From Nematostella vectensis (taxonomy: Eukaryota > Cnidaria > Anthozoa > Actiniaria > Edwardsiidae): a DNA stretch of 64,000 nt. Below, piece by piece: positions 12,123 through 20,896 of this stretch. The position numbers and the translations under genes are program-made. Every line of letters begins with the position of its first letter. Position 1 is the stretch's first letter. The notes under the pieces were generated by a model. It did no database searches. It saw only the letters and a program-made list of their open reading frames with translations, and was not told the origin of the DNA. The stretch is taken from NCBI RefSeq assembly GCF_932526225.1, contig NC_064046.1:11991719-12055718 (forward strand), in the 5' to 3' direction.

Positions 12123-12164
12123 TGTGTTGAACATAGCCCGCCTTCGTGTTTAATAGGGCTGAGC
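12123..12164. promoter_or_regulatory. Divergent intergenic promoter region
   Basis: Only 42 bp separate the ATG of the minus-strand penton-like gene (12120-12122) from the ATG of the plus-strand gene (12165-12167). Any promoters for both must lie here or within the genes. No clear TATA box is visible. Confidence 0.45.
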
Positions 12165-13317
12165 ATGGATTGGGAAGGCTGGCAGATGCAAGGAGTCTCG
12201 CCGGTGGCTATCGGAGCCTTCCTATGGGTACTGGCCCCAGCAACTCAACTTTGCGGTCTGGTGCGCAACCGCCGGATGTGGGGTGTCCCTAACTGACCCC
12301 ACTTTCGCCACGCTCCCCTCTGTCATCAGGGGATTTCTAAGGTTTCACGTCTACTTTACCACCCGGAGGATACTCTACGAGCTCGGCGTCCCCCTGCCTG
12401 GCGACAGCCCGTTCACGCAAAAAGGTAACCCCTACAAGAAGGCCGCTTTCGAGCGTCTATGCAGAGAGTTCGGTTTGCCGCGTAAGCCGGACTTCCGATG
12501 GAAAGGCGGGCGGAACCACGGGCTAGGCGACGTGTTTGTGTTCTACCCGGGGGAGGGGTATCGCAACGTGCACGTGATCCGTGGCTACGACACTGCGGCG
12601 GACGAGTACCCGAGCCACCTCAATCTGTTTAGCGACGAAGGTGGGACGTACAATATTGGGAAGCAGGTGGGTTACATACGCAACGACGACCACGGGGGCG
12701 TGCAATATAGCTGGTTTGCGCCTCCCAAAGGCGAGGGGCTGACAAAAGCAGGGCTAGGAAGACTCGACCGCTCGGTCAAGGCGTTCGTCTACACAGTGCT
12801 TGGCGCGCAGGTAAACGTCCGTTCCTCCATCGCGGGGGCCGGTGGGCCGGCCATGGAGGCGCAGGCGGAGTTCGCGGAGCTGCTCGAAGACGCGATCATA
12901 GAAAACGACATCGCTCAAAGCGTGCAAAGGTACCAGTTAGCCGTGCAGGAGGCCAAGGTGAGACTGAGTCTTGCGGTCGCACCAGGAGTGTGGCTGATGC
13001 CGAGCGATCTGGTGATAAACACGCAAAGCGTCGTGGGCTACAACAATAAGCTGCAGAAAGCCACGGACTCCATGAAGCTCGGCGCAAACGCGATCAACAC
13101 CGAGACAAAGCCAGTCGGTGCTCATAACATGGCCGGTGGGCATCCTAGGGTGCAACACGCGACTGACCACGTGCCGTCCCGGCGGCAAAGCGCCCCTGCG
13201 AAAGTGCACGCGGAGAGCGCGTCCCCTACCCTGTCGGGCGAGAAAAGTGACCACACCGCCCTCAAGGCGGGGCTGTCGGCGCTCGCGGTGGCCGCGGCGT
13301 ATTACTTGTTCCGATGA
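12165..13317 (+). pseudogene. Conserved element protein with C-terminal membrane anchor; N-terminal frameshift
   Basis: The likely start is ATG 12165 (MDWEGWQMQGVSP). That frame ends early, and the protein continues in the next frame from about 12230-12270, open from 12163 and reaching TGA at 13315-13317, so a single-base shift is inferred. The long part (344 residues from GTG 12283) contains YFTTRRILYELGVPLPGD, FRWKGGRNHGLGDVFVF, SVKAFVYTVLGAQVNVRSSI and WLMPSDLVINTQSVVGYNNK. It ends in a hydrophobic helix (SALAVAAAYYLF). I do not recognise a known domain. Its tail overlaps the 3' end of the next, opposite gene. A virion or membrane-associated role is a guess from the anchor and the neighbours. 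Confidence 0.65.
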
Positions 13318-14286
13318 CTGCTTTGCATTCGACGAACCAAGAACGCGGCTACGGCTAGAATAAGCAGCCACTCATTTTCGCCAAGGAATTTCACCGCTTC
13401 CCCTGCAGCCTTAAACACGAAGTTCGCGATGCTGCCGACTAGCCCGGGGAGAAGCTCGCCCAGCTTTTTTCCCGATGGCCTTAAGCCCGTTACCGACCCC
13501 TCTGGCCACGGAGGAGAGCGACTTGCCGAGCGACGTCACAATGGCCGCGATCGTCGTCGCTACGGCCAACCCGATAGCGGTGACGGTAAAGCCGTACTTT
13601 TTGAAGATGGCTTTGACGCGCTCTCTTAGCGGCTTTTGGTTCTCGAGCTCTCGGTTTTCGCGTTCTAGTTCGTCAATCTCGGACAGCCTCTCCTCGTTGC
13701 GCTCACGGGCCTCTTGGCGGCGACTCTCTGGCGTGTTAGGGTCGTCGATGGTCTCCCTGTCTGTGGCTACCGCCCCTTGCAGCTCTTGGACTCGTTCTGT
13801 GTTCTCCTGGATTACCGCGTCTACCTCTGCCACGGGCCCCATCGCCAGCTTGAAGCCTTTCAGATCTTTAACGTACTGTTGGATGCTCCCGTCCTTGTTG
13901 AACAGCGGATGTGGTTTAGTCCAACCTCCTCCTTTGCCGTAGTTGTGAACCAGTATTTCCGTCTTCCCCGTCCGGCCTAACTGGAATCGTAACAGTTCTT
14001 CGTTAAGGTCTGGGTATTCCTTCCTGAGGGACTCGAGATCGAGTCTCCTCGCTGAACCTTCTGTGATGAACGAGGTTTCAGCGCTTGCCGTTCCGGCGGT
14101 TTGCGTTGCGCTTCGCGTAGCCATGCTATGCGCAGCATGCATACGTGATGACGTGATCGTCATTGGGATCGACTCCCCATCGTCGCGGTCGAACGGGATA
14201 AATGGCGTCGTCTCGTCGTCCCCCACCCCGCGATCGGCGGACGCACCCGGCAAGGTATCGTCAATGTCAACGTCAACGTCACCCAT
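13302..14286 (-). pseudogene. Coiled-coil membrane protein of the element; C-terminal frameshift
   Basis: The ORF opens at ATG 14286 with an acidic N-terminus (GDVDVDIDD). It has a long charged coiled coil (about residues 150-215, ELERENRELENQ) and then a transmembrane helix after KKYGFTVTAIGLAV. The annotated frame ends at 13411 with a low-complexity tail. At the T6 run 13465-13470 the reading clearly moves to another frame, which continues to a TAA at 13302-13304 and holds a second hydrophobic segment. So a one-base shift has replaced the native C-terminus. The gene diverges from the capsid gene. Function unknown; the architecture suggests a membrane-anchored structural protein. Confidence 0.65.
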
Positions 14287-14399
14287 GATGCGTGCGCATA
14301 ACTCGCGCTATGCTATATTAGACATGTCTAACAGTCCGCACCATAGCCACGCGACTTCGTACTTTATGTGTATATAGTACATGTGTGTACACACATACG
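14287..14399. promoter_or_regulatory. Divergent promoter region of the capsid gene, with TATA box and 16-bp palindrome
   Basis: TATATA at 14371-14376 is followed by the perfect palindrome ATGTGTGTACACACAT (14381-14396), directly before the capsid-gene ATG at 14400. The stretch lies between two divergent starts (14286 and 14400). The TATA-to-ATG distance is only about 25 bp, so the transcript would have a very short leader. The palindrome could be an operator or a dimeric factor site. Confidence 0.5.
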
Positions 14400-15668
14400 A
14401 TGTCAGTCAGCGATAAACTCGACCCCCAGCGAACACCCAGAATTCCTCTGGGGTTGAAAAGCCGAGAGAACTGTTCACCGGGTCACTCTCAACCCGTCGA
14501 CGGCCTCCCCAGGCGAGACGCTATATGTGGCGGTCCCAAAGCTATCGGAAGGCGTCACGCTCGTGCCTGGCTCCTTGAGGGTCGGTCTCGATCTCTCCGT
14601 CTCAGGCCATGCGAATAATACCGTCGTGAACAACGTCGGCCGAAATCTCGTGAGCCGCCTGAAAATCACGTTTGCAGGAGAAACGCTCCAGGACACCAAC
14701 CGCTACGACATCTTCAAGACGTATGAGGAGCTTTATCTGTCCAAGGTCGAGAGAGAGGACCGCCTGGAGCAGGGCATACAGTCAGAAAACATGCGCAAGC
14801 TTCGCTCCAAGGCTGGCGATAAAGCGACCAGTAACGCCAAGGAGAACGCTCTAAGCGCCGCCCACGGGGCGAGGTACACCATCCCTCTAGACCATTCACT
14901 GCTGATGGACCACGGCGTGCTGTACCCAAGGGCGCTCTCCAAGGCGCTGCTCTTCGAGATCACGTTCGCAGCGGTTGACCAGGTAGTAGTCGGAACCGAT
15001 GCCACCAAATTATCCTATGGCATCAAAAATCTAGAGCTGGAGTACGAAAGCCTGAGGGACCACAACCTCGCCCGGTCTGCAGCCGCCGCCTACCACAACG
15101 GCACAACGTTCTTCTACGAGCAAGTGAACCTTCACAAGACCTTCGTGATTAACAAAGGGACGGACAGCATAATCAACGAGAGTGTCAACCTGCCGCGAAG
15201 GTCTATGAGTGGTCTGCTGCTCCTCTTTGTGGAGCCATACACGGCAGGGACTCGCGACTCTGAGAAGTTCGTGTACCCCGACATCAAGAGCGTTCGCGTT
15301 ACAATCGACGGCATGCCAAACAAAGTCTTCAGCCAGGGCCTGCGCCCCACGGATTTCTGGAGGGAGGCGAAAAGGCGGTTCGTCCGCCCCTCCCGGGGGG
15401 GGGGCACAGCGGAGCGCCCGCCGCCCCGGCAATCGGCCCCGAGTCGTTCTATGGCGATAACAAGTTTGCTCTGTGGATCAACCTTCAAACGACGGACGAC
15501 AGCGCCATCCATGGGGTTGGTCTCCGATTGGTCAATACCCGCGACGGTGTGCATCTCGAGATAAAACGCACGGCAGGCGGCTCGGGTAGCGTAAACTGTC
15601 ACGTGTTTGTGGTGGCCGACGCCCAAATGAACCTTATGAACGGACAGCTAGAGTCCATACAATACTGA
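14400..15668 (+). pseudogene. Probable major capsid protein (double jelly-roll type inferred), two frameshifts
   Basis: The coding unit runs from ATG 14400 (MSVSDKLDPQRTP) to TGA 15666-15668, in three frames. The first shift is at the short A run 14457-14460. The second is at a run of ten G at 15395-15404. The longest open part is 14527-15564, with RLKITFAGETLQDTNRYD, LDHSLLMDHGVLYPRAL, SGLLLLFVEPYTAGTRDS and YPDIKSVRVTIDGMPNKVF. After the second shift the last roughly 90 codons are strongly protein-like. Length (about 420 residues), beta-rich texture and the position directly before the packaging ATPase fit a major capsid protein of the Polinton supergroup. I infer the double jelly-roll fold from context; I cannot see it in the sequence. 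Confidence 0.7.
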
Positions 15669-15687
15669 GCACATACGTCGGAGCGGT

Positions 15688-16290
15688 ATGGACCGGAAAA
15701 ACGTCCCATTTAACGCTCTCATCGTGGGCCCGACGTCATGCGGGAAGACCCAGTTCGTAGTGGACCGACTGCGCGGCCCTTTCCGGGGCAAGTTTGACTA
15801 CATCGTACTCGTGTGCCCTACCTTTGTCTACAACAAAACATACGACGGCTTCGGCGAGGGCGACAATCGTCTGTTTGTCATCGCACCTGAGGCGGGTCAG
15901 ATCGACACACTGCTGAGGTTTGTCTCCACTCTCTTCGAAGGCACTAATACGCTAATCATACTCGACGACTGTGCGGCCTCGAAAGAGGTAAAGAGGCGCT
16001 CTGACCAGCTCGTCAACTTGGCGTTCAGCGCGCGCCACGTGGGTATTAGCGTGTGGGTGATCACGCAGCAGCTCACCAGCATCACGAAGCCGTTCCGCGA
16101 GAACATCGCGGCCCTGGTGGTCTTCTATACCCCGAGCAAGGCGGACATGAAAGCTATCCTGCATGACTACGGCGCGGAGCTTTCAGAAGAGAAGATGAAA
16201 GAGTACATGAAGGCCCTCAAGACGAAAGAGTTCTCGAAGTTAGAGTTTTGCTTGCGTCACCCTTATACCATCGCCCTAGTTGAACGGTAA
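15688..16290 (+). CDS. A32-like DNA-packaging ATPase (FtsK/HerA superfamily)
   Basis: An intact 200-residue protein with ATG 15688, 19 bp after the capsid-gene stop. Walker A is GPTSCGKT (residues 14-21). Walker B is LIILDDC (about 89-95). A sensor-like VWVITQQLTS follows about 35 residues later. Length and motif spacing match the packaging ATPases of Polintons, virophages and adintovirus-like elements, which pump genome DNA into the empty capsid. The frame is undamaged, which contrasts with both capsid-like genes beside it. Confidence 0.92.
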   Translation: MDRKNVPFNALIVGPTSCGKTQFVVDRLRGPFRGKFDYIVLVCPTFVYNKTYDGFGEGDNRLFVIAPEAGQIDTLLRFVSTLFEGTNTLIILDDCAASKEVKRRSDQLVNLAFSARHVGISVWVITQQLTSITKPFRENIAALVVFYTPSKADMKAILHDYGAELSEEKMKEYMKALKTKEFSKLEFCLRHPYTIALVER

Positions 16291-16314
16291 CCACTACCCT
16301 AGGGCATAACGTAT

Positions 16315-16947
16315 ATGCACCTTAGCCACGGCATGACGAGCGACGAATACTTTGAGAGTCTTTTTGAGGGGGGCGCTGCAGGCCTCCCGGCCGTCGAGTC
16401 GTTGGACTGCTCGACGCATCCTGCCGGGACGGCAACCGGAGGTGAGCAAACTGAGATAGCAGACACGAGGGAGAAACTCGCGATTCTCTTAGCCTCGGGA
16501 AAGTCGAGAGAAATGGTAGGCAAGGCACTGACTTACGACGACGTCAAACGCATGAGCGCCGAGGAGGTGAGGAAGTACGAGAGGCAATACGAGACCGCTA
16601 TAGCCAGCCGGACTACAGACGCACTGGCAGACAGCTTTCTGAAGCTTACGACCAAGCTAGTAGGCATGGCGCTGCGGATAGACAGTGTGGTCGATCTTCA
16701 CAATGACCTAGTGTCCGACTACATCGTCAACAACGAGCTCCGCACATTGTGCGGAAGCCTGGCTCTACGCTGCGGTCGTTTGATGGCTTTAGCCGCCGGC
16801 GCGTTACACATAGCACGTCATGTGAACACCGCCGGAACGGCAAGCGCTGACACGCGGTGTCAACAAGAGGTAGCAGCCGCGGACTCGCCTGCGGTTTGCC
16901 TGCCGGAACGGCACACGGACAGTGGTGAGTCTGCCATCCCAGAGTAG
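16315..16947 (+). CDS. Conserved small helical protein of the element (unknown)
   Basis: A 210-residue open frame with ATG 16315; MTSDEYFESLFEG from ATG 16333 may be the true start. It has a conserved-looking core LTYDDVKRMSAEEVRKYERQYET, then a mostly helical region with alternating Leu/Val ending in LMALAAGALHIARHV. The tail is Thr/Ala/Ser-rich and includes the repeated AGTASA peptide. I recall similar unannotated cnidarian proteins with the core motif but no function. It follows the ATPase by 24 bp and probably shares its transcript. Membrane association of the last hydrophobic stretch is possible. Confidence 0.7.
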   Translation: MHLSHGMTSDEYFESLFEGGAAGLPAVESLDCSTHPAGTATGGEQTEIADTREKLAILLASGKSREMVGKALTYDDVKRMSAEEVRKYERQYETAIASRTTDALADSFLKLTTKLVGMALRIDSVVDLHNDLVSDYIVNNELRTLCGSLALRCGRLMALAAGALHIARHVNTAGTASADTRCQQEVAAADSPAVCLPERHTDSGESAIPE

Positions 16948-16959
16948 ACGTTCATTTGA

Positions 16960-17532
16960 AAGCTCGCCACTTCTTCCACCACTCACCCTCAAGGAAGTAC
17001 TAGTGCCCAGCCTGCCGGAACGTCAGCGGAACCTGCCCAAGAACCTGCTCGTACGCCTTCGGCGTTGGCCGAGAGAATCACGAGCCCCGAACCACCCGCG
17101 ACCCGACCTAAACACCCAGGACGAGTCGAAGCCGGAATGCGCTTGGCAAAGTGGAACCGAATTAACAGAGCGAAGAAAGAGGCACTTCGTGTCGCGCAGT
17201 CGCCGGTGGCCCCGGGGCCGAGCGAGCCGAAGGGCTTGCGCGCGCGCGCCGACGATGCCGCCGCCGGAACGGCAAGCGCTGGCATCACACACACACCAGC
17301 CCCGGAAAGCAACTCTGCCTGGTCGGCTAGCTCGGTTATCGGGCTCGCTGGTCTCCTAGTGTCATTGATCGGCCTCTTCACACGTAGGCGGGAGCTGGCT
17401 GCCGCGTTCACTAGTACACCAGCTGTTAACCAGCGAGCTACCGATCCGCATGCTACCGATCCGCACGTAGCGGCCGACAACGCGACTCCTCCCGCAAGGC
17501 CGCCGCTGGCGGCCGCACAGCAGACCAAGTAG
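16960..17532 (+). CDS. Small basic protein with one transmembrane segment (element accessory)
   Basis: The frame is open from 16960 to the stop at 17530-17532 but has no ATG near its beginning; the first usable codons are TTG 17065 and ATG 17137. The visible protein has a Pro/Ala-rich start, a basic helix (RPKHPGRVEAGMRLAKWNRINRAKKEALR), a linker with the repeated AGTASA peptide and a transmembrane segment (SASSVIGLAGLLVSLIGLF) followed by RRR. The missing start suggests a lost 5' end or a shift near 16950. A DNA-binding or membrane virion component is conceivable. Unrecognised. Confidence 0.55.
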   Translation, partial: KLATSSTTHPQGSTSAQPAGTSAEPAQEPARTPSALAERITSPEPPATRPKHPGRVEAGMRLAKWNRINRAKKEALRVAQSPVAPGPSEPKGLRARADDAAAGTASAGITHTPAPESNSAWSASSVIGLAGLLVSLIGLFTRRRELAAAFTSTPAVNQRATDPHATDPHVAADNATPPARPPLAAAQQTK

Positions 17533-17629
17533 CGCGTTCCGGCGACAGCGTTTCGCGCTCCCGGGTCTCGGCTGTTATCCATGGAGTAAGCAGACATTTA
17601 GACACGAGGGCCCCACCCATATCCGCACG

Positions 17630-17854
17630 ATGTCGACGACGCAGCAGAGCAAGATCACAAAGACCATCACCGACGCCGCTGTCATAACCGGCCTCGTCGC
17701 CGGTATCGGCTGGGTTGGGCGCAAGGTCATACGCGAGGACTTCACCAAAGACCCCTCCGCGAACGCCATGAACTACGCAAAAATGACTGCCGCCGTTGCA
17801 GGTGCTGTCGCTTTGAAGGGTTACCTTGATTACCAGAAGATCCTGCCCATGTAG
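17630..17854 (+). CDS. Small two-helix membrane protein (element accessory)
   Basis: An intact 74-residue ORF with ATG 17630. It contains two hydrophobic helices (AAVITGLVAGIGWVG and MTAAVAGAVALKGYL) separated by a short charged segment, REDFTKDPSANAMNY, and ends QKILPM. The size and layout suggest a small virion membrane or holin-like protein, but nothing in the sequence proves that. It sits in the plus-strand cluster between the ATPase and the integrase. Confidence 0.65.
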   Translation: MSTTQQSKITKTITDAAVITGLVAGIGWVGRKVIREDFTKDPSANAMNYAKMTAAVAGAVALKGYLDYQKILPM

Positions 17855-17928
17855 TAGTATAGGCCGTGTATTAGACTCGTGCGCGCTTTGCGCATACACA
17901 CAGCACGCGAAGTGTGATTCGCACAAAC

Positions 17929-18342
17929 ATGGCCTCTATCGCGATTTTGGTTGGCGGCGCCGTCCTAAACGCGACTGCATTCGTTGGTGGCAACTACCTC
18001 GCAAAGTTCCTGTCGAACGATGAGAGCCCCGCCTTAGCTGAGAAGGAGAGGCACGACAAGGCCCTAGAGAAATACCAATAAGACTATGGACGCTACCAAC
18101 AGCGGCGACAAACAATCCTCGATTGGCAAGCTCAAAGTTGCGAGAGAGGGTCCCTCGCAAAGCAGAACTTCACCGACAACGACTACGCGCTCAAACTCTA
18201 CAACCAGACCTCCCTGGAGTCGATGCGGGCCCCCGAGCTGTCCGACTACTACGTCCCCAGCAAAACGCAGAAGAACGCCGAGTTGGCGTACATAGGCGCC
18301 GGCGCCTTCGCCATCGGCTACGCAGCTAGCCGCTTACTGTGA
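17929..18342 (+). pseudogene. Small element protein with N-terminal hydrophobic helix; in-frame stop
   Basis: One frame runs from ATG 17929 to TGA 18340-18342 (137 codons) with a single in-frame TAA at 18079-18081, codon 51. The first part is a hydrophobic helix (ASIAILVGGAVLNATAFVG). The part after the stop keeps protein-like composition with a charged helix, then PELSDYYVPSKTQKNAELAY and a hydrophobic end (IGAGAFAIGYAASRLL). Because the frame is unchanged across the TAA, a nonsense mutation in one gene is more likely than two genes, although the 50-residue peptide could still be made. Confidence 0.6.
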
Positions 18343-18481
18343 TGCAGCTGCCGTCGAAACGCGCATACGCACGTTTGCGGCTAGGCGGCCTTTTTCCATG
18401 CTGCGCGTATACGTACGCCGAAGGCGTAGCAGACGGCATCCGCCTGTTGGAGACTGATTCCCCCGTCGCGATTCGCACGTA

Positions 18482-19480
18482 ATGGCCCGCCGGAACGGCA
18501 AGCGCACGTCCGACGAAGAACTCGATGCGTTCCTTCGTCCTATATACTACGCCAGAGGTGGCTTCCAGGGAGTGACCGCTCTGCACGCCAAACTTCCCAA
18601 GGGCTCAGCCTCCATAGATCGAGTGCGCAGGTGGGTAAGCTCGCAGCCCGTCGGGGGCTACACACAGACGCCCCCTCCTCCGACTACCTACGCCCACTTC
18701 TCGGAGCAGATGCCAAACCGCATCCACCAGTCGGACCTGCTATTCTTGCCAACCGACCGCGGGTACAAGTATGCCCTGACTGTCGTTGACGTTGCTTCAC
18801 GATATAAAGCCGCCCGCCCACTGAGGACTAAGAGCGCGGCCGTCGTCTCCCGCGAACTCGCTGGCATCTATGCAGAGGGACCTCTCACATGGCCTAAAGT
18901 CCTCATGGTTGATGACGGCACGGAGTTCAAGGGTGCTACCACGAAGCTCCTAACAGACCACGGGGTGGAGGTCCGACGGGCTGAGCCAGGGCACCACAGG
19001 AGCCAAGCTTTCGCCGAGTCTTTCCACCGCTGGCTGGCGCAGCGCCTATTTCGTGCGCAGTACTCGAAGGAGCTTGCGTCCGGCAAGACAAACCGCGAGT
19101 GGGTTACTGCTTTGCCTATCGTCATCTCGGACATGAACGCAACGAAGACTCGCATGACCGGCTTTGCGCCCGAGGACGCCATAAAGCTGAGGCGCGTGCC
19201 TCTCAAAGCCGAAAAGCCCCCCTTAGAGGTCGGAACGGAGGTGTACATCGCCGTAAACGAGGAAGACCTTCAGGACAAGGGCCGACGGCGAGCGACGGAC
19301 CCGTGGTGGACAAGCAAGGCGTACCCAATACTAAAGAGGGTCATGGAGCCCGGGCAGCCAGTGTTGTATTACACGACGTACTCTAAGCACGGCTTCACGC
19401 GATCGCAGTTGCGTAGCGTGACCCCAGCGCGATCGAAAAAATCTTCTGGCCGCGCTGGCGTCACCATAGCGCCACGCTAG
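18482..19480 (+). CDS. Retroviral-type DDE integrase of the Polinton-like element
   Basis: An intact 332-residue protein with ATG 18482. The RNase-H-like catalytic core shows IHQSDLLF (first Asp, residue 85), YALTVVDVASRYKAARPL, LMVDDGTEF (second Asp, 144) and HHRSQAFAESFHRWL (Glu, 179), which is the D,D(about 35)E arrangement of Polinton/retroviral integrases. The N-terminal 75 residues hold a helical domain without an obvious HHCC zinc finger. The C-terminal third has a beta-rich segment (LEVGTEVYIAVNE, RRRATDPWW, VLYYTTYSKHGF) like an integrase C-terminal DNA-binding domain. It would insert the linear genome using the TIR ends. The stop is 7 bp from the end of the convergent replicase gene. 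Confidence 0.92.
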   Translation: MARRNGKRTSDEELDAFLRPIYYARGGFQGVTALHAKLPKGSASIDRVRRWVSSQPVGGYTQTPPPPTTYAHFSEQMPNRIHQSDLLFLPTDRGYKYALTVVDVASRYKAARPLRTKSAAVVSRELAGIYAEGPLTWPKVLMVDDGTEFKGATTKLLTDHGVEVRRAEPGHHRSQAFAESFHRWLAQRLFRAQYSKELASGKTNREWVTALPIVISDMNATKTRMTGFAPEDAIKLRRVPLKAEKPPLEVGTEVYIAVNEEDLQDKGRRRATDPWWTSKAYPILKRVMEPGQPVLYYTTYSKHGFTRSQLRSVTPARSKKSSGRAGVTIAPR

Positions 19481-19487
19481 CGCCACC

Positions 19488-19958
19488 CTAGCGCTTGTGC
19501 CTTCTATTGCAGCTGAGGCACGTGAGTCTGACATTCCACTTGTAGTGACCCTGACTGTCGTCCCGCCGGTCGATACTGAAGCATTGGGGATGACTCTTGG
19601 TGTACCCCTGAAGCAGGAGCTGAGTGCCACAGAGCGTGCACTTCTTTTCCGCGTCAGCAATCATGCCGAGCCCGTTAAGAACCACGCCGAGAGGGACCTC
19701 GACTACCGTGCTTTTGTACGCGTCGAACTTCTCACCCCTTTTGCCTGGCACGGGCACCGGCCGCCCTTGCTTGCGATAACGATGCGCGACGCTAGGATCG
19801 GGGTCAAAGCGGATGGTTGCTGGCAGTCGGGGGTAGTTCTTCCTGTGGTGCTCTACCAATCGCTGCTGAACAAGGGCCCCATCTTGTTGGTCGAGCACAC
19901 CCACATATCGCTTGGGTGGGCCTGCTCGATCGCCGCGTCGAACGCCACCCCATCCCAC
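19488..19958 (-). CDS. Replicase segment 4: HNH endonuclease domain
   Basis: In this frame the first roughly 30 codons overlap segment 3. The remaining part carries a short helicase-like stretch and then CTLCGTQ...CFSIDRRDDSQGHYKWNVRLTCLSCNRRHK, a good HNH motif with a paired CxxC zinc knuckle. Helicase motifs V and VI, which should lie between motif III and the HNH domain, are not visible, so an internal deletion is likely. Confidence 0.75.
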   Translation of the reverse strand: MGWGGVRRGDRAGPPKRYVGVLDQQDGALVQQRLVEHHRKNYPRLPATIRFDPDPSVAHRYRKQGRPVPVPGKRGEKFDAYKSTVVEVPLGVVLNGLGMIADAEKKCTLCGTQLLLQGYTKSHPQCFSIDRRDDSQGHYKWNVRLTCLSCNRRHKR

Positions 19959-20812
19959 TCCTCTCGAAACACCTCAAGCTGTTGGGAGTCTGGCTGATAC
20001 CAAATCCGGCCCTTTATATTGTAAAGCCTGGAGGAGGGGGCGGCAGAGCCGCAGTCGCAAGTACTGTACGGCTTTCTGCAGTCTTCACACAAGCAGCGGT
20101 AGTCGGACTCGAACCAGCGGATGTTCCTTTGTGCCCACTCCTTGAGCATATCGTGAGGCCCCTCTTTATCTCCCCAGGGCGGGACCTGCCCATAGTCGCC
20201 ACAACACACTACCTGACACGGCCGCGTGGCGAGATACCCTAGGATGGCGCGTAGCACTTTAGTCTGTACCTTACAGCACTTGCCAATGATGATCACTTCT
20301 GCGAGGCGGTCGAGTTTGTGCCCCAGCTCGGAAGGTCTCCACTCCTCTATCGGCTTCTTCGCTGGTATGCAAAGGTAGTGGTGGTAGGTTTGAGCCTTCA
20401 CCGCGAGGCGCGGGTTGTTGCGATGGTCGTGGGCGAGGTCGTTCTCGGGGGTGAGCACCACAACGTTACGGCCACGGAACATGCTCACCGCCCACTCGGT
20501 CTTCCCCGACCCTCCCTGGCCGGCTAGATACATCCCCGCAGAGGTTGCGGCCACCAGATCGCACGGCAGACTCGGCGCAGTGCTTGGCTCCCTATCCAAG
20601 CACCCCGACCTCTTCGGACCCCAAGCCGCTTCGGTCCGCCACTCGTACCCAGGCCTCTTGTGGCGCCACTCTCCATACCTCGGATTTCGCTCCACGAGCT
20701 TCACACCACTGGGCACCGCCTTTGCGTATATGGCATCTGTGCACACTCGGAGGACGTCTTCGCGAGGGAACCGACTCAACATGCGTCGCAACGCTATGTT
20801 TGTGTACGCCAA
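19853..20812 (-). CDS. Replicase segment 3: palm motif C and SF1 helicase
   Basis: The 319-residue segment begins AYTNIALRRMLSRFPREDVL, followed by palm motif C, CTDAIYA (residues 24-30). The helicase follows: GQGGSGKT (98-105), motif Ia VVVLTPENDLAH and motif III QVVCCGDYGQVPPW (200-213). The expected DE of Walker B is absent (EVIIIGKCC, 172-180). A Cys-rich insert (CLCEDCRKPYSTCDCG) may bind zinc. The frame is lost at about 19877-19880. Confidence 0.75.
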   Translation of the reverse strand: MAYTNIALRRMLSRFPREDVLRVCTDAIYAKAVPSGVKLVERNPRYGEWRHKRPGYEWRTEAAWGPKRSGCLDREPSTAPSLPCDLVAATSAGMYLAGQGGSGKTEWAVSMFRGRNVVVLTPENDLAHDHRNNPRLAVKAQTYHHYLCIPAKKPIEEWRPSELGHKLDRLAEVIIIGKCCKVQTKVLRAILGYLATRPCQVVCCGDYGQVPPWGDKEGPHDMLKEWAQRNIRWFESDYRCLCEDCRKPYSTCDCGSAAPSSRLYNIKGRIWYQPDSQQLEVFREEWDGVAFDAAIEQAHPSDMWVCSTNKMGPLFSSDW

Positions 20813-20896
20813 GAGGAAGGCCCTGATATGGTACCATTGTGAGCGCCGACTCCGTCTTTGTATTGGATCAGATGAGCCCCGTCGGCATGCTCGAAG

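Noticed and set aside
13475-13942. 155-codon plus-strand frame inside the coiled-coil gene
   Set aside because: Antisense shadow; the minus-strand frame has clear coiled-coil and membrane features.
15132-15626. 164-codon minus-strand frame inside the capsid gene
   Set aside because: Shadow of the plus-strand capsid reading frame in GC-rich DNA.
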